Assembly (NCBI GenBank): GCA_030428385.1
Contig: JAUIDY010000022.1
Location: forward strand, 1-60,377
DNA: 60,377 nucleotides
Source of the DNA: Rhodothermia bacterium
Lineage (GTDB): Bacteria > Bacteroidota > Rhodothermia > Rhodothermales > JAAAOL01
Direction of reading: 5' to 3'
Position numbers and translations under genes: made by a program. A model generated the notes under the pieces. The model ran no database searches. It saw only the letters and a program-made list of their open reading frames with translations, and had not been told where the DNA came from. Each line of letters begins with the position of its first letter. The stretch's first letter is position 1. Of this stretch, positions 7,897 to 16,265 are shown piece after piece.

Positions 7897-10329
7897 TCAT
7901 TCATAGCGGAGGCTCTTCACGGGGTCGGTGAGCGCGGCGCGGATGGACTGATAGCTGACGGTGGCAAACGCGATGAGTACGGCCAGTCCTCCAGCCAGCA
8001 CAAACAGCCCCACGCCAAGGTCCATGGCATAGGCGAAGCTTTCCAGCCATTCCGAGAGGAGGAGGTACGCCACCGGCACGGCGAGCGCAAACCCCACCAG
8101 TACCAGCGTCAGGAAGTCGCGGGACAGCAGCCCGACGATGTTGGGAACGCTCGCGCCTAGCACCTTGCGCACGCCGATTTCTTTGGTGCGCAGCATGGTG
8201 GCATAGGCGGCCAGCCCCAGCAGGCCAAGGCACGCGATCAGGATGGCCAGCAGCGAGAAGGTGCCAAACGTCCGGGCCAGGCGCTGCTCGGCTTCGTATT
8301 GACGGGCGAAGTTGTCGTCGAGGAAGAAATAATCCATCGGGTAGCCGCTGAAGAACTGCGCCCAGGTGGCATCCAGATGCCGCAAAACCTGGGTTGTTTG
8401 TTCCGGGGCCACCCGCATCGCCACGAGCCCTTGCCGGGTCGGGTTGATGCCAAACACCATCGGTCGGATTTCTTCCTGCAAGCCATGGTGGTGATAGTTC
8501 TGGACCACGCCCACCACTTCGGCCTCGCGCTTCTGCGCACCGGGCAAGGTAATATGTTTGCCGACAGCGTCGTCCGGCGACGCCCACCCTCCAGCTTCAA
8601 CCATCGCCTCGTTGATGAGCAGCGCCTCGTTGATATCCGTGGTCCGCTCCACATCAAAGTCGCGCCCCGCCACCAGCGTCAGCCCAAGGGTTTCGAGGTA
8701 ATCATGATCGACAGAGGCATATTCGAGCAGCAGGCTCTCCCCCTCGGCCCAGCCTTCGGGGAACGCGACGATGCTACCCCACGCGCTGCGCCCCGGAACG
8801 GTGAATGTAGCCGATGCCTGGTGGATGCCGGGATGCGCGACGAGCGCTTGTTTCAGCACGTCGGTGCGCGCCGCCCGTTCGCTGCTGGGGGCACGGCGGG
8901 CATCGAGCACCACCACCTGCTCCTGCGTAAACCCAAGCTCCTGCGCCTGCATAAAATCGACCTGCCGCACCACGGCGAGCGTCGCCACGATGAGAATACA
9001 CGAGATGGCAAACTGAAACACCACCAGTCCCTGCCGCAGCCGCCTGCCGCGTCGGCTCGACGAAAAACGCCCCTTGAGCACTTCAACCGGGCGAAACGCC
9101 GATAGCACAAACGCTGGGTACAAGCCAGCCAGCATGCCCAAAACGCCGCTGATTCCTGCCATCGTCAGCACGAGGGGCAGCGTCAGGAAGTCGGCGGGGC
9201 CATAACTTTTGCCGATGAGGCTGTTAAACAGCGGCAGCAGCAGCCCCACAAGCGCAAACGACAGCAGCAGCGCCATGCCGCTCGTCATCAGCGACTCGGC
9301 CAAAAACTGCCCCACGAGTTGCCCCCGCCCGGAGCCGACGACTTTGCGCACGCCCACTTCTTTGGCGCGCATGGTGCTTCGGGCGGTGGCGAGGTTGATA
9401 AAATTGGTCGCGGCGATGAGCAGGATAAACCCAGCAATGGCGGCGAGTAGCCAGATCGTGCGGATGTCGCCCTGTGGCCCCAACCGGCTCCAGTACCCAT
9501 TGGCCCGCAGATAAATGTCTTGGAGCGGCTGGAGATTGATCCAGTAGGTGGTGCCCATGCCGTTGAGCCCTTCGGCGTAGTGCTCCATCGGCAACTGCCG
9601 CACTTTTTGGGTAAACGCGGCAGCATCTACACCTTCCCGCAACAGCAAATAATTAATGACGTTGACGTTCAGCCAGCCATAATCGAACGCTTCGTTGTAT
9701 CCCGCTTCTCCCCACAGCGACCGTATCGTAGACGCGGACGCCATTACGTCGAATTGCAGGTGCGAGTGTTCCGGGACGTGCGCTACGCCTGTTACGGTGA
9801 AGTGGAGTGTGTCAGCAAAGGTGACTTGTTTTCCGAGCGCGGCGTCTTCGCCAAACATCCGTCCGGCCAAATCCTCTGACAGCACCACGGAATACGGCTC
9901 GGTGAGCGCAGTCTCCGGGGAGCCTTCGATCAGGGGAAAAGAAAACATGCCGAAGAAGCCTTCGTCGGCATACAGCATGTTTTCGTAGAGCCGCTCGCCG
10001 TTGTGGACGAGGGGAAACGTCGGGAAGGCGTGGAGATACACCACATCCTCCACCTCGGGATAGTCGGCCTCCAGGATGCGCCCATACGGCCAGCCGATGG
10101 TGCCCATCTTGCCAAACTCATCGTCGGCGCTCTGTTTGATGTCGCTGACGACGCGGTAGATGCGGTCGCCTTGCTCGTGGAAGCGGTCATACGCCACTTC
10201 GTCTTGCACAAACAGCACCAGCAACAACCCACATGCCAGCGCCAGCGCCAGCCCGAACACGTTGATTACGGCATAGCCAGGATGCCGACGCAACGCCCGC
10301 GCGGCCACGGTGAGGTAGTTCTTCAGCAT
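7897..10329 (-). CDS. ABC transporter permease, FtsX/MacB type (paralogue 1 of 5)
   Basis: This 810-residue permease is the first of the five in transcription order. It starts MLKNYLTVAARALRRHPGY. TM1 is at about residues 20-42 and is followed by QDEVAYDRFHEQGDRIYRVV. The first FtsX block carries RAKEVGVRKVVGSG, and the C-terminal block carries RTKEIGVRKVLGAS and ends TDPVKSLRYE. It lies 361 bp downstream of the ATPase gene. That gap contains a 167-nt structured repeat, so the permeases may be transcribed partly apart from the adaptor and ATPase (inference). Its substrate is unknown. Confidence 0.93.
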   Translation of the reverse strand: MLKNYLTVAARALRRHPGYAVINVFGLALALACGLLLVLFVQDEVAYDRFHEQGDRIYRVVSDIKQSADDEFGKMGTIGWPYGRILEADYPEVEDVVYLHAFPTFPLVHNGERLYENMLYADEGFFGMFSFPLIEGSPETALTEPYSVVLSEDLAGRMFGEDAALGKQVTFADTLHFTVTGVAHVPEHSHLQFDVMASASTIRSLWGEAGYNEAFDYGWLNVNVINYLLLREGVDAAAFTQKVRQLPMEHYAEGLNGMGTTYWINLQPLQDIYLRANGYWSRLGPQGDIRTIWLLAAIAGFILLIAATNFINLATARSTMRAKEVGVRKVVGSGRGQLVGQFLAESLMTSGMALLLSFALVGLLLPLFNSLIGKSYGPADFLTLPLVLTMAGISGVLGMLAGLYPAFVLSAFRPVEVLKGRFSSSRRGRRLRQGLVVFQFAISCILIVATLAVVRQVDFMQAQELGFTQEQVVVLDARRAPSSERAARTDVLKQALVAHPGIHQASATFTVPGRSAWGSIVAFPEGWAEGESLLLEYASVDHDYLETLGLTLVAGRDFDVERTTDINEALLINEAMVEAGGWASPDDAVGKHITLPGAQKREAEVVGVVQNYHHHGLQEEIRPMVFGINPTRQGLVAMRVAPEQTTQVLRHLDATWAQFFSGYPMDYFFLDDNFARQYEAEQRLARTFGTFSLLAILIACLGLLGLAAYATMLRTKEIGVRKVLGASVPNIVGLLSRDFLTLVLVGFALAVPVAYLLLSEWLESFAYAMDLGVGLFVLAGGLAVLIAFATVSYQSIRAALTDPVKSLRYE

Positions 10330-10426
10330 GACGAATGGCGATTAATGATGAGCCAGCAGTAAAAACTCTGGATCGTTTTGAAGGGCATCCCTGCTCCTCG
10401 CTCGCCCATGTATTCACAAACCTTCC

Positions 10427-10593
10427 GTTCTTTTGTCTTGATACAAAAGAATCAAAAGATCAAGGCTGCACCAAAATCGGCTAACGCTACGCTTCGGCGG
10501 CGAGGAAACTTCAAACTCGCTTCGCTCAGACAGGAAGTTTCCTTTTTCGCCACCTGCGCTCCGCGTTCGAGACGCCGATTTTGCTAAGGCCAA
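10427..10593. repeat. 167-nt structured dispersed repeat, copy 1
   Basis: This element recurs at 56442-56608 in the same orientation and at the same length. It has three visible pairings. TTCTTTTGT/ACAAAAGAA (10428-10436 with 10443-10451) closes the loop CTTGAT. CAAAATCGGC/GCCGATTTTG (10472-10481 with 10574-10583) encloses the rest. GGAAACTTC/GAAGTTTCC (10504-10512 with 10534-10542) forms the inner hairpin. Both copies lie just past the 3' end of a minus-strand gene. Short ORFs inside it (for example a stretch reading FLSERSEFEV) are probably fortuitous. Nothing else was recognised in 10330-10690. Confidence 0.85.
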
Positions 10594-10690
10594 TCCTGTT
10601 GTTGAGCCCTGTGTGCAAGAATGCGGAATCAGGATGGGCTGGTGCCTTGAGCATTTGCCCCGGCAAGCCCTCATTCCTAATCATTCATTC

Positions 10691-11407
10691 CTAATTCTCT
10701 TCCTCGTCCACGTGCGGGATGGCGTACTTGCGGGCCATGAAGTTTTCGGTGACGATGTGGCCGTCGAACAGGTGGATGATGCGGTGGCTGTACTCAGCGT
10801 CGGCGGGTGAGTGCGTCACCATGGCGATGGTGGCACCGGCTTCGTTGAGTTCGGTGAGCAGCTTCATGATCTCCTCGCCGTGTGTCGAGTCGAGGTTCCC
10901 GGTTGGTTCGTCAGCCAGGATGAGTTTGGGGCTCGCCACCACGGCACGGGCCACGGCCACGCGCTGCTGCTGCCCACCGGAAAGCTGCTGCGGAAAGTGG
11001 CTCTTGCGGTGCATGATGTTCACGCGCTCCAGCGCCGCGCTTACGCGCTCTTCGCGCTCCTGCGACGACACGCCGAGGTACAGCAGCGGCAGCTCCACGT
11101 TTTCCCACACGGTCAGTTCGTCGATCAGGTTGAAGCTCTGAAAGACGAAGCCGATGTTGCCCTTGCGCAGTTGCGCGCGCTGGCGCTCGTTCATCTTCGA
11201 GACGTCGTTGCCGATGAAGTGGTAGTTCCCGTCGGTGGGATTGTCGAGCAGGCCGATGATGTTGAGTAGCGTCGATTTGCCACACCCGCTCGGTCCCATG
11301 ATGGAGACAAATTCGCCCGCCTGAATTTCGAGGTTGACGTTGTTGAGGGCCGTCGTTTCGACTTCGTCGGCACGGTAGGATTTGCGAAGGTTGGTGGTCT
11401 TAATCAT
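10691..11407 (-). CDS. ABC transporter ATP-binding protein (MacB/LolD-type)
   Basis: This 238-residue ATPase has Walker A GPSGCGKST (residues 38-46), Q-loop FVFQS (about 87-91), signature LSGGQQQR (142-149), Walker B LILADEP (162-168) and a switch His in VTHS. Length and motifs fit the LolD/MacB/FtsE group, which drives FtsX-type permeases from the cytoplasmic face. It is the only ATPase in the locus and so presumably serves all five permeases. It follows the adaptor gene by 73 bp on the same strand. A short acidic tail (HVDEEEN) extends past the conserved domain. Confidence 0.95.
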   Translation of the reverse strand: MIKTTNLRKSYRADEVETTALNNVNLEIQAGEFVSIMGPSGCGKSTLLNIIGLLDNPTDGNYHFIGNDVSKMNERQRAQLRKGNIGFVFQSFNLIDELTVWENVELPLLYLGVSSQEREERVSAALERVNIMHRKSHFPQQLSGGQQQRVAVARAVVASPKLILADEPTGNLDSTHGEEIMKLLTELNEAGATIAMVTHSPADAEYSHRIIHLFDGHIVTENFMARKYAIPHVDEEEN

Positions 11408-11480
11408 GGTCGTTGGCAGGTTATGTAGGTCAGCAGGTCTGTCTGGTCAAGGTGGGAGGCGTAGGAGCCTCTGTTTTTAT

Positions 11481-12848
11481 CTATTTCAACACGAGCCGGT
11501 CGGCGTCGCCGAAGGTGTCATAGCTGGAAGTCACGACCTGATCGCCGGGTTCGAGTCCTTCGAGCACCTCGAAGTACTGCGGGTTCTGGCGGCCCAGGCG
11601 GATGTTGCGCTTGATGGCTTCATCGCTGCCGTCGGGCACGACGAAGACCCAGTTGCCCCCCGTGGTCTGGTAGAAGCCGCCGCGCGGGATCAGGATGGCT
11701 TCGCCGGGATCGCCGAGTTCGAGGCGGAAGCGGATGGTCTGGCCACGGCGGATGCCCTCGGGCACCTCGCCTCGGAATTCAAGGTCCACCTCAAATCGCC
11801 CGTCGCGCACTTCGGGGTAGACGCGGATGACTTCCATCCGGTACTCGACGCCTGCGATGGGCTGCGTGGTGGCGGTCTGGCCCCGTGCCACGCGGGCGAT
11901 GTAAAACTCATCCACGGCAGCGCGCACCTTGTAGCCGTCCAGCACGTCGATCTGACCGAAACGGCTCCCCGACGGGCGTAGTTCGCCGATCTCGGCATCG
12001 AGCGCCGTCAGGTGCCCCGAGACAGGAGCCCGGACGATCAAGCCCTCCAGGATGTGCTCAATGACTTCATAGTTGCGTTCCATCGATGTCACGCTGGCTT
12101 CCATCTGCCGCACCTGCGTCGCCATCCGCAGCGAATCCTGCTGATAGCCTTGCAGCGTCAGTTCTTTGTTGCGGCGGTAATATTCCAGTTCATCCTGCAC
12201 TTGCTGGAATTCCTGGTCAGAGATCAATTGCTTCGCGTGCATTTCCTGGTTCCGCTCGTGGAGCCGCTCCAGCCGCTGAATGTTGTAGTTCATCGTGGCG
12301 AGTTGCTGCCGCAGGTTCAGCGCATTCTGTTCCATGCGAAAGCGGTTGTCCTGCAAGCGGTTGATCTGCTCGATGCGCTGGGCATCGGCATTGAGGAGCC
12401 GCAGTTGCAAGTCGTTGTTCGAGAGGCGCAGGAGTGGCTGGCCTTCCTGTACCTGCACGCCTTCGCGGACGAACACTTCCTCCACACGCCCGCCCTCGAT
12501 GGCGTCGAGATATACGGTGGTGCGCGGCAAAACGTTACCCGTCTGCGAGATATATTCCTGGAATGGCCCTTCGTCGATGGTAGCGATGGTGATTTTGTCG
12601 CGCTCCACGTTCAGGCGCTGTCCGCCCGTCGTCATGAAGCCCCACGCCACCAGGCCCACGAACAGCACGCCCCCCACAATCATGGCGATGCGTTGGGGCG
12701 TCCACCAGTTCTTCTTGATTTTGCGGTCCATGCCTTCGCCACCGCCGGAGCTTTGGCTGCGGCGTCCGCCACTACCGCCACTCCCAACAGGCGTGGTCAG
12801 CAGGGGCTTGGTGAGCGTGGAGGTTGATTTGCTGGGCGAGTCACTCAT
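11481..12848 (-). CDS. HlyD/MacA-family periplasmic adaptor subunit
   Basis: This 455-residue membrane-fusion protein has a Ser/Gly-rich cytoplasmic N-terminus (residues 1-45), a single TM at about 50-72, a barrel-sandwich half (about 80-150), a long alpha-hairpin rich in Gln and Glu (about 150-270), and a second lipoyl half beginning LIVRAPVSGHL, followed by beta-barrel and membrane-proximal domains. It would bridge the permeases to the outer membrane or to an outer-membrane channel; no TolC-like gene lies in this window. Starts at the ATG at 12848 or at Met40 (before DRKIKKNWW) are both possible. It is the first gene of the operon, with a sigma-54 promoter about 75 bp upstream. Confidence 0.92.
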   Translation of the reverse strand: MSDSPSKSTSTLTKPLLTTPVGSGGSGGRRSQSSGGGEGMDRKIKKNWWTPQRIAMIVGGVLFVGLVAWGFMTTGGQRLNVERDKITIATIDEGPFQEYISQTGNVLPRTTVYLDAIEGGRVEEVFVREGVQVQEGQPLLRLSNNDLQLRLLNADAQRIEQINRLQDNRFRMEQNALNLRQQLATMNYNIQRLERLHERNQEMHAKQLISDQEFQQVQDELEYYRRNKELTLQGYQQDSLRMATQVRQMEASVTSMERNYEVIEHILEGLIVRAPVSGHLTALDAEIGELRPSGSRFGQIDVLDGYKVRAAVDEFYIARVARGQTATTQPIAGVEYRMEVIRVYPEVRDGRFEVDLEFRGEVPEGIRRGQTIRFRLELGDPGEAILIPRGGFYQTTGGNWVFVVPDGSDEAIKRNIRLGRQNPQYFEVLEGLEPGDQVVTSSYDTFGDADRLVLK

Positions 12849-12924
12849 GAGGTATCAAAAAGGTCGAAGTCAAGGGGTTGGGTGGGGCGCGTCATAGAAA
12901 GGGTAACCCACTTAAAATCATATC

Positions 12925-12939
12925 ACAAGCCGTGTGCCA
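12925..12939 (-). promoter_or_regulatory. Candidate sigma-54 (RpoN) promoter of the export operon
   Basis: On the minus strand the sequence reads TGGCAC-A-CGGC-TTGT with the exact sigma-54 spacing (consensus TGGCACG-N4-TTGC). The -24 box is perfect over TGGCAC, while the -12 box has T in place of C. Transcription would begin near 12914, about 65 nt before the adaptor ATG. The divergent gene encodes a sigma-54 activator. An inverted repeat TGCAA-N5-TTGCA at 13074-13088, about 140 bp upstream, is a possible activator site. Confidence 0.6.
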
Positions 12940-13127
12940 GCTTCGTTTGGGGTCCTCGCGCGCGCTACGGGCGTTTTGTGTAGAAGATGCACCCCCGCTT
13001 TTGTTCGCTGGCGGTACACGCACTGTTCGATATCGGACACCTTTTGCCAGCGCAGGCGTTCGGCAATGGTAAATGCAACGGTTTTGCACTCGGGTACGGG
13101 GTTTGTTGAGGGAAGGGAGGATTCTAT

Positions 13128-13180
13128 GGGGAATGGGGTGTAGGGAATAGGGCGTAGGGGTCGCCCCCCGTGGCGACCCA
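13128..13180. repeat. G-rich dispersed intergenic repeat, copy 1
   Basis: The block built from GGGAATGGGGTGTAGGGAAT, AGGGCGTAGGGG and CCCCCGTGGCGACC recurs at 37136-37187 in the same orientation with few differences. A reverse-complement relative lies at 33710-33742. Shorter C-rich relatives occur near 14785-14815. No coding potential or clear fold was found. Confidence 0.7.
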
Positions 13181-13264
13181 GCAGAAAGAAGACGTGTGAA
13201 GAGGGCACCCGTACCAGCGTGCTGCGGTGCCTCGGGCCCGGAAGCCCCACTGCGAAAGATCACG

Positions 13265-13306
13265 ACCTGATAGCCAATAGCTGACAGCCGATAGCCAACA
13301 CATGAC
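13265..13306. repeat. Heptad leader repeat abutting the NtrC-type regulator start
   Basis: The units GATAGCC, AATAGCT, GACAGCC and GATAGCC are followed by AACAC and the ATG at 13302. The same 42 nt, without a single difference, lies on the minus strand at 33597-33638, again ending at a start codon (33601). Confidence 0.85.
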
Positions 13307-14690
13307 CAAAACCTTTAACAACCTGCTGGTGGTGGACGACGACGAGGACGTGCTGCACGCGCTGCGGCTGCTCCTGAAGAAGCACGCCCGGCAGGTACAT
13401 ACCGAAAAAGACCCTGGTCAAATCCCCACGCTGCTCCGGAACGAAGAGTATGACATGGTCCTGCTGGACATGAACTTCACGCAGGACGTGACGAGTGGGC
13501 GCGAGGGGTTTTTCTGGCTCGACAAAATTCTGGAGCTGGACCCATCGGCGGTGGTGGTGCTCATCACCGCGTATGGCGATGTGGAGACGGCCGTGCAGGC
13601 CATCAAGGAGGGCGCGACGGACTTTGTGCTGAAACCGTGGCAGAACGAAAAGCTCATCGCCACGCTGTCGGCGGCGAAGCGGCTGCGCGAGTCGCGGCGC
13701 GAGGCGGCGAAGCTACGGTCGCGGCAGCGGCAACTGAGCGAAGACCTCGATCAGCCCTTCGTCGAGATCGTCGGCGGGGCGTCGGCGTCGATGCGGCGCG
13801 TGTTCGAGACGATCAACAAGGTGGCCGCCACCGATGCCAGCGTGCTGATTTTGGGCGAAAACGGCACGGGCAAAGAACTCATCGCCCGCGCCCTGCACCG
13901 CGCCTCGAAGCGCAAGGATGAAGTGTTTGTGTCGGTCGATATGGCGGCGCTGACCGAGTCGCTGTTTGAGAGCGAACTGTTCGGCCACACCAAAGGTGCG
14001 TTCACCGACGCCAAAGAAGACCGCGCCGGGCGCTTCGAGGTGGCTTCGGGCGGGACGCTGTTCCTCGACGAAATCGGCAACCTGTCGATGCCGCTCCAGG
14101 CCAAGCTCCTCACCGCCCTCCAGCGCCGCGAGGTGATTCGGGTAGGCTCAAACAAACACATCCCCATCGACGTGCGGCTCGTGTGTGCCACCAACATGCC
14201 GGTCTACGAGATGGTGAAGGACAACACCTTCCGGCAGGACCTGCTCTACCGCATCAACACGGTCGAAATCCACCTGCCACCGCTCCGCGAACGCGGGGAC
14301 GACATCCCGCTGCTCGTCGATCATTTCCTCGACCAGTACGCCCGCAAGTACCAGCGTGGCGTGAACGGCGTGAGCCCGGCGGCGCTCAAGAAGCTGCAAA
14401 AGTACCACTGGCCCGGCAACGTCCGCGAACTCCAGCACATGATCGAGCGGGCGATGATCATGACCGAATCGACCATCCTGCAACCCGAGGACTTCTTCTT
14501 CGCCGGACACTACACCACCGACGATGAACAAAACGGCCTCGTCTTCGACACCTTCAACCTCGAATCCGTCGAAAAAACCGTCATCCGCAAAGCCCTCGAC
14601 AAACACGACGGCAACATCAGCCAGACCGCCGACGAGTTGGGCCTGACGCGGGCCTCGCTCTACCGGCGGCTGGAGAAATACGGGTTGTGA
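13302..14690 (+). CDS. Sigma-54-dependent response regulator, NtrC family
   Basis: The 462-residue protein has three domains. The receiver domain (residues 6-120) has acidic pocket DDD (12-14), phospho-acceptor Asp56 in LLDM and Lys111 in LKPW. The AAA+ domain (about 155-390) has Walker A GENGTGKE (185-192), sigma-54-contact loop GAFTDA (232-237, usual form GAFTGA) and Walker B FLDEIGN (254-260). The C-terminal Fis-type HTH includes ISQTADELGLTRASLYRR. It should activate RpoN promoters, most simply the one in front of the divergent export operon (inference from position). The sensor kinase gene follows 144 bp downstream. The ATG is fixed by the receiver-domain start. Confidence 0.95.
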   Translation: MTKTFNNLLVVDDDEDVLHALRLLLKKHARQVHTEKDPGQIPTLLRNEEYDMVLLDMNFTQDVTSGREGFFWLDKILELDPSAVVVLITAYGDVETAVQAIKEGATDFVLKPWQNEKLIATLSAAKRLRESRREAAKLRSRQRQLSEDLDQPFVEIVGGASASMRRVFETINKVAATDASVLILGENGTGKELIARALHRASKRKDEVFVSVDMAALTESLFESELFGHTKGAFTDAKEDRAGRFEVASGGTLFLDEIGNLSMPLQAKLLTALQRREVIRVGSNKHIPIDVRLVCATNMPVYEMVKDNTFRQDLLYRINTVEIHLPPLRERGDDIPLLVDHFLDQYARKYQRGVNGVSPAALKKLQKYHWPGNVRELQHMIERAMIMTESTILQPEDFFFAGHYTTDDEQNGLVFDTFNLESVEKTVIRKALDKHDGNISQTADELGLTRASLYRRLEKYGL

Positions 14691-14834
14691 GGGATGAGGA
14701 AAGGGGGGAGCGGGGTGAGTTTTGCTACATTAACCACGGTGTTTTTGTGATGATTTGATTGGTGTCCAACGTCTGTCCTTGTCATCCCCTACTCCCTGCA
14801 CCCCATTCCCTGCTAACCACCCCCTTCCCACCGC

Positions 14835-16196
14835 ATGTACCGCCACTTCCGCATCCAGGTGACCCTGCGCGTGTTGTTCCTCGGAGCGACGATGTTGGCG
14901 GTGGTGTTGCTGTTTACGCTGACGACGTCGTACGTGGCAGGCGGCATCGTGGCGCTGACGCTGGTGATGCAACTGACGTCGCTGCTGCGCTATGTGGAAC
15001 GGACCAACCACGACCTGAGCCGCCTCCTGCGCTCCATCCGGTACTCCGACTTCTCGCAGAGTTTTGCGGCACAAGGGCGCGGCAAGGCGTTTCGGGAACT
15101 CGGCGATGCGTTCCGCGAGGTCATGGACACGTTTCGCAAGGCGCGGGCGGAAAAAGAGGAAAGTTACCGCTACCTCGAAACGGTCATGCAGCACGTGGGC
15201 GTGGGGCTGATTTCGTTTAAGACCGATGGCACGGTGGGGCTGATCAACACGGCGGCGAAGCGGCTGCTGCGGATGCCGCACCTGAAGCACATCGGTGCGC
15301 TGGAGATGCTGAGCCCGGAGCTGGTGCGTACGCTGGTGCGGCTGCGCTCGGGCGAGAATGCGCTGGTGAAGGTGGTCGACGAAGACGAACTGCTGCACCT
15401 CGCCATTTATGCCACCGAGTTTCGGATGCGTGAGGAGTCGTACAAGCTGGTGTCGATCCAGAACATTCAGAGTGAACTCGAAGAGGCCGAGGTAGAAGCG
15501 TGGCAGAAGCTGACGCGCGTCCTGACCCATGAAATTATGAACTCGGTTGCGCCCATTGCCTCGCTGGCATCGACGGCCAACACGTTGCTCGAAGAGACGA
15601 AGGCGATGGAAAACGGCGCGCCCGCCGATCCGACGGAGTGGACCGAGACCATCGGCGACGTGCGGGGCGCGGTGCGCACCATTGAGCGGCGCAGCCAGGG
15701 GCTCTTGAACTTCGTGCAGTCGTACCGCCGCCTCACCCGTGTCCCGAAGCCCAACTTCGAGATCCTGTCGGTGCGACAACTCTTTGGCGACATCGAAGAA
15801 CTGATGCGGCCCGAGATGGAGGCGCGGGACGTCCGCTTCGTCGTCCGCGTGGACCCCGAAACGCTTGACCTCACCGCCGACCCGCACCTCATCGATCAGG
15901 TGCTCCTGAACCTCGTCAAAAACGCACTGCAGTCGGTGGAGGGCACGCCCAAGGCCGAAGTGCGCCTCGAAGCCGCCATTGGGCCGCGCGGGCGCATTGT
16001 GATGCAGGTCATCGACAACGGCCCCGGCATTGTGGAGGAGGCGATGGACAAGATCTTTATCCCGTTTTTCTCGACCAAAAAAGACGGTTCCGGCATCGGC
16101 CTCAGCCTTTCTCGCGAGATCATGCGCCAGCACGGTGGCACCCTCACCGCCGCCTCGCGCCCCGGCTTGCGGACGGTGTTTACGCTGCGGTTTTAA
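14835..16196 (+). CDS. Sensor histidine kinase, partner of the NtrC-type regulator
   Basis: The 453-residue protein has two adjacent N-terminal TM helices (about 10-32 and 34-52) with almost no periplasmic loop, suggesting it senses within the membrane or cytoplasm. A HAMP-like linker, a PAS-like domain (about 115-215, VGVGLISFKTDGTVGLIN) and a dimerisation helix with His232 in LTHEIMNS follow. The ATPase has N-box NLVKNALQ, G1 DNGPGI and G2 GSGIGLSLS. It should autophosphorylate and pass phosphate to Asp56 of the upstream regulator. Genes with this order next to MacAB-like operons often respond to envelope stress or antimicrobial agents; here that is inference. Confidence 0.94.
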   Translation: MYRHFRIQVTLRVLFLGATMLAVVLLFTLTTSYVAGGIVALTLVMQLTSLLRYVERTNHDLSRLLRSIRYSDFSQSFAAQGRGKAFRELGDAFREVMDTFRKARAEKEESYRYLETVMQHVGVGLISFKTDGTVGLINTAAKRLLRMPHLKHIGALEMLSPELVRTLVRLRSGENALVKVVDEDELLHLAIYATEFRMREESYKLVSIQNIQSELEEAEVEAWQKLTRVLTHEIMNSVAPIASLASTANTLLEETKAMENGAPADPTEWTETIGDVRGAVRTIERRSQGLLNFVQSYRRLTRVPKPNFEILSVRQLFGDIEELMRPEMEARDVRFVVRVDPETLDLTADPHLIDQVLLNLVKNALQSVEGTPKAEVRLEAAIGPRGRIVMQVIDNGPGIVEEAMDKIFIPFFSTKKDGSGIGLSLSREIMRQHGGTLTAASRPGLRTVFTLRF

Positions 16197-16265
16197 CCCG
16201 TCCCAGTAACCCGCGCTTTGCTGGTTCGTAGGGTACGCTTTCCCTGTCTTGATTGGAAAGCACTT

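Noticed and set aside
10414-10674. Open frame of 86 codons inside the 167-nt repeat
   Set aside because: It is produced by the structured repeat; the same pseudo-protein string appears at the second copy (56442-56608) and in both cases coincides with the hairpins.
14730-16133. 467-codon open frame on the minus strand
   Set aside because: It lies opposite the histidine kinase gene, whose motifs are all intact on the plus strand. The reverse frame is low-complexity and rich in His, Arg and Gln, as expected from GC-rich antisense DNA.
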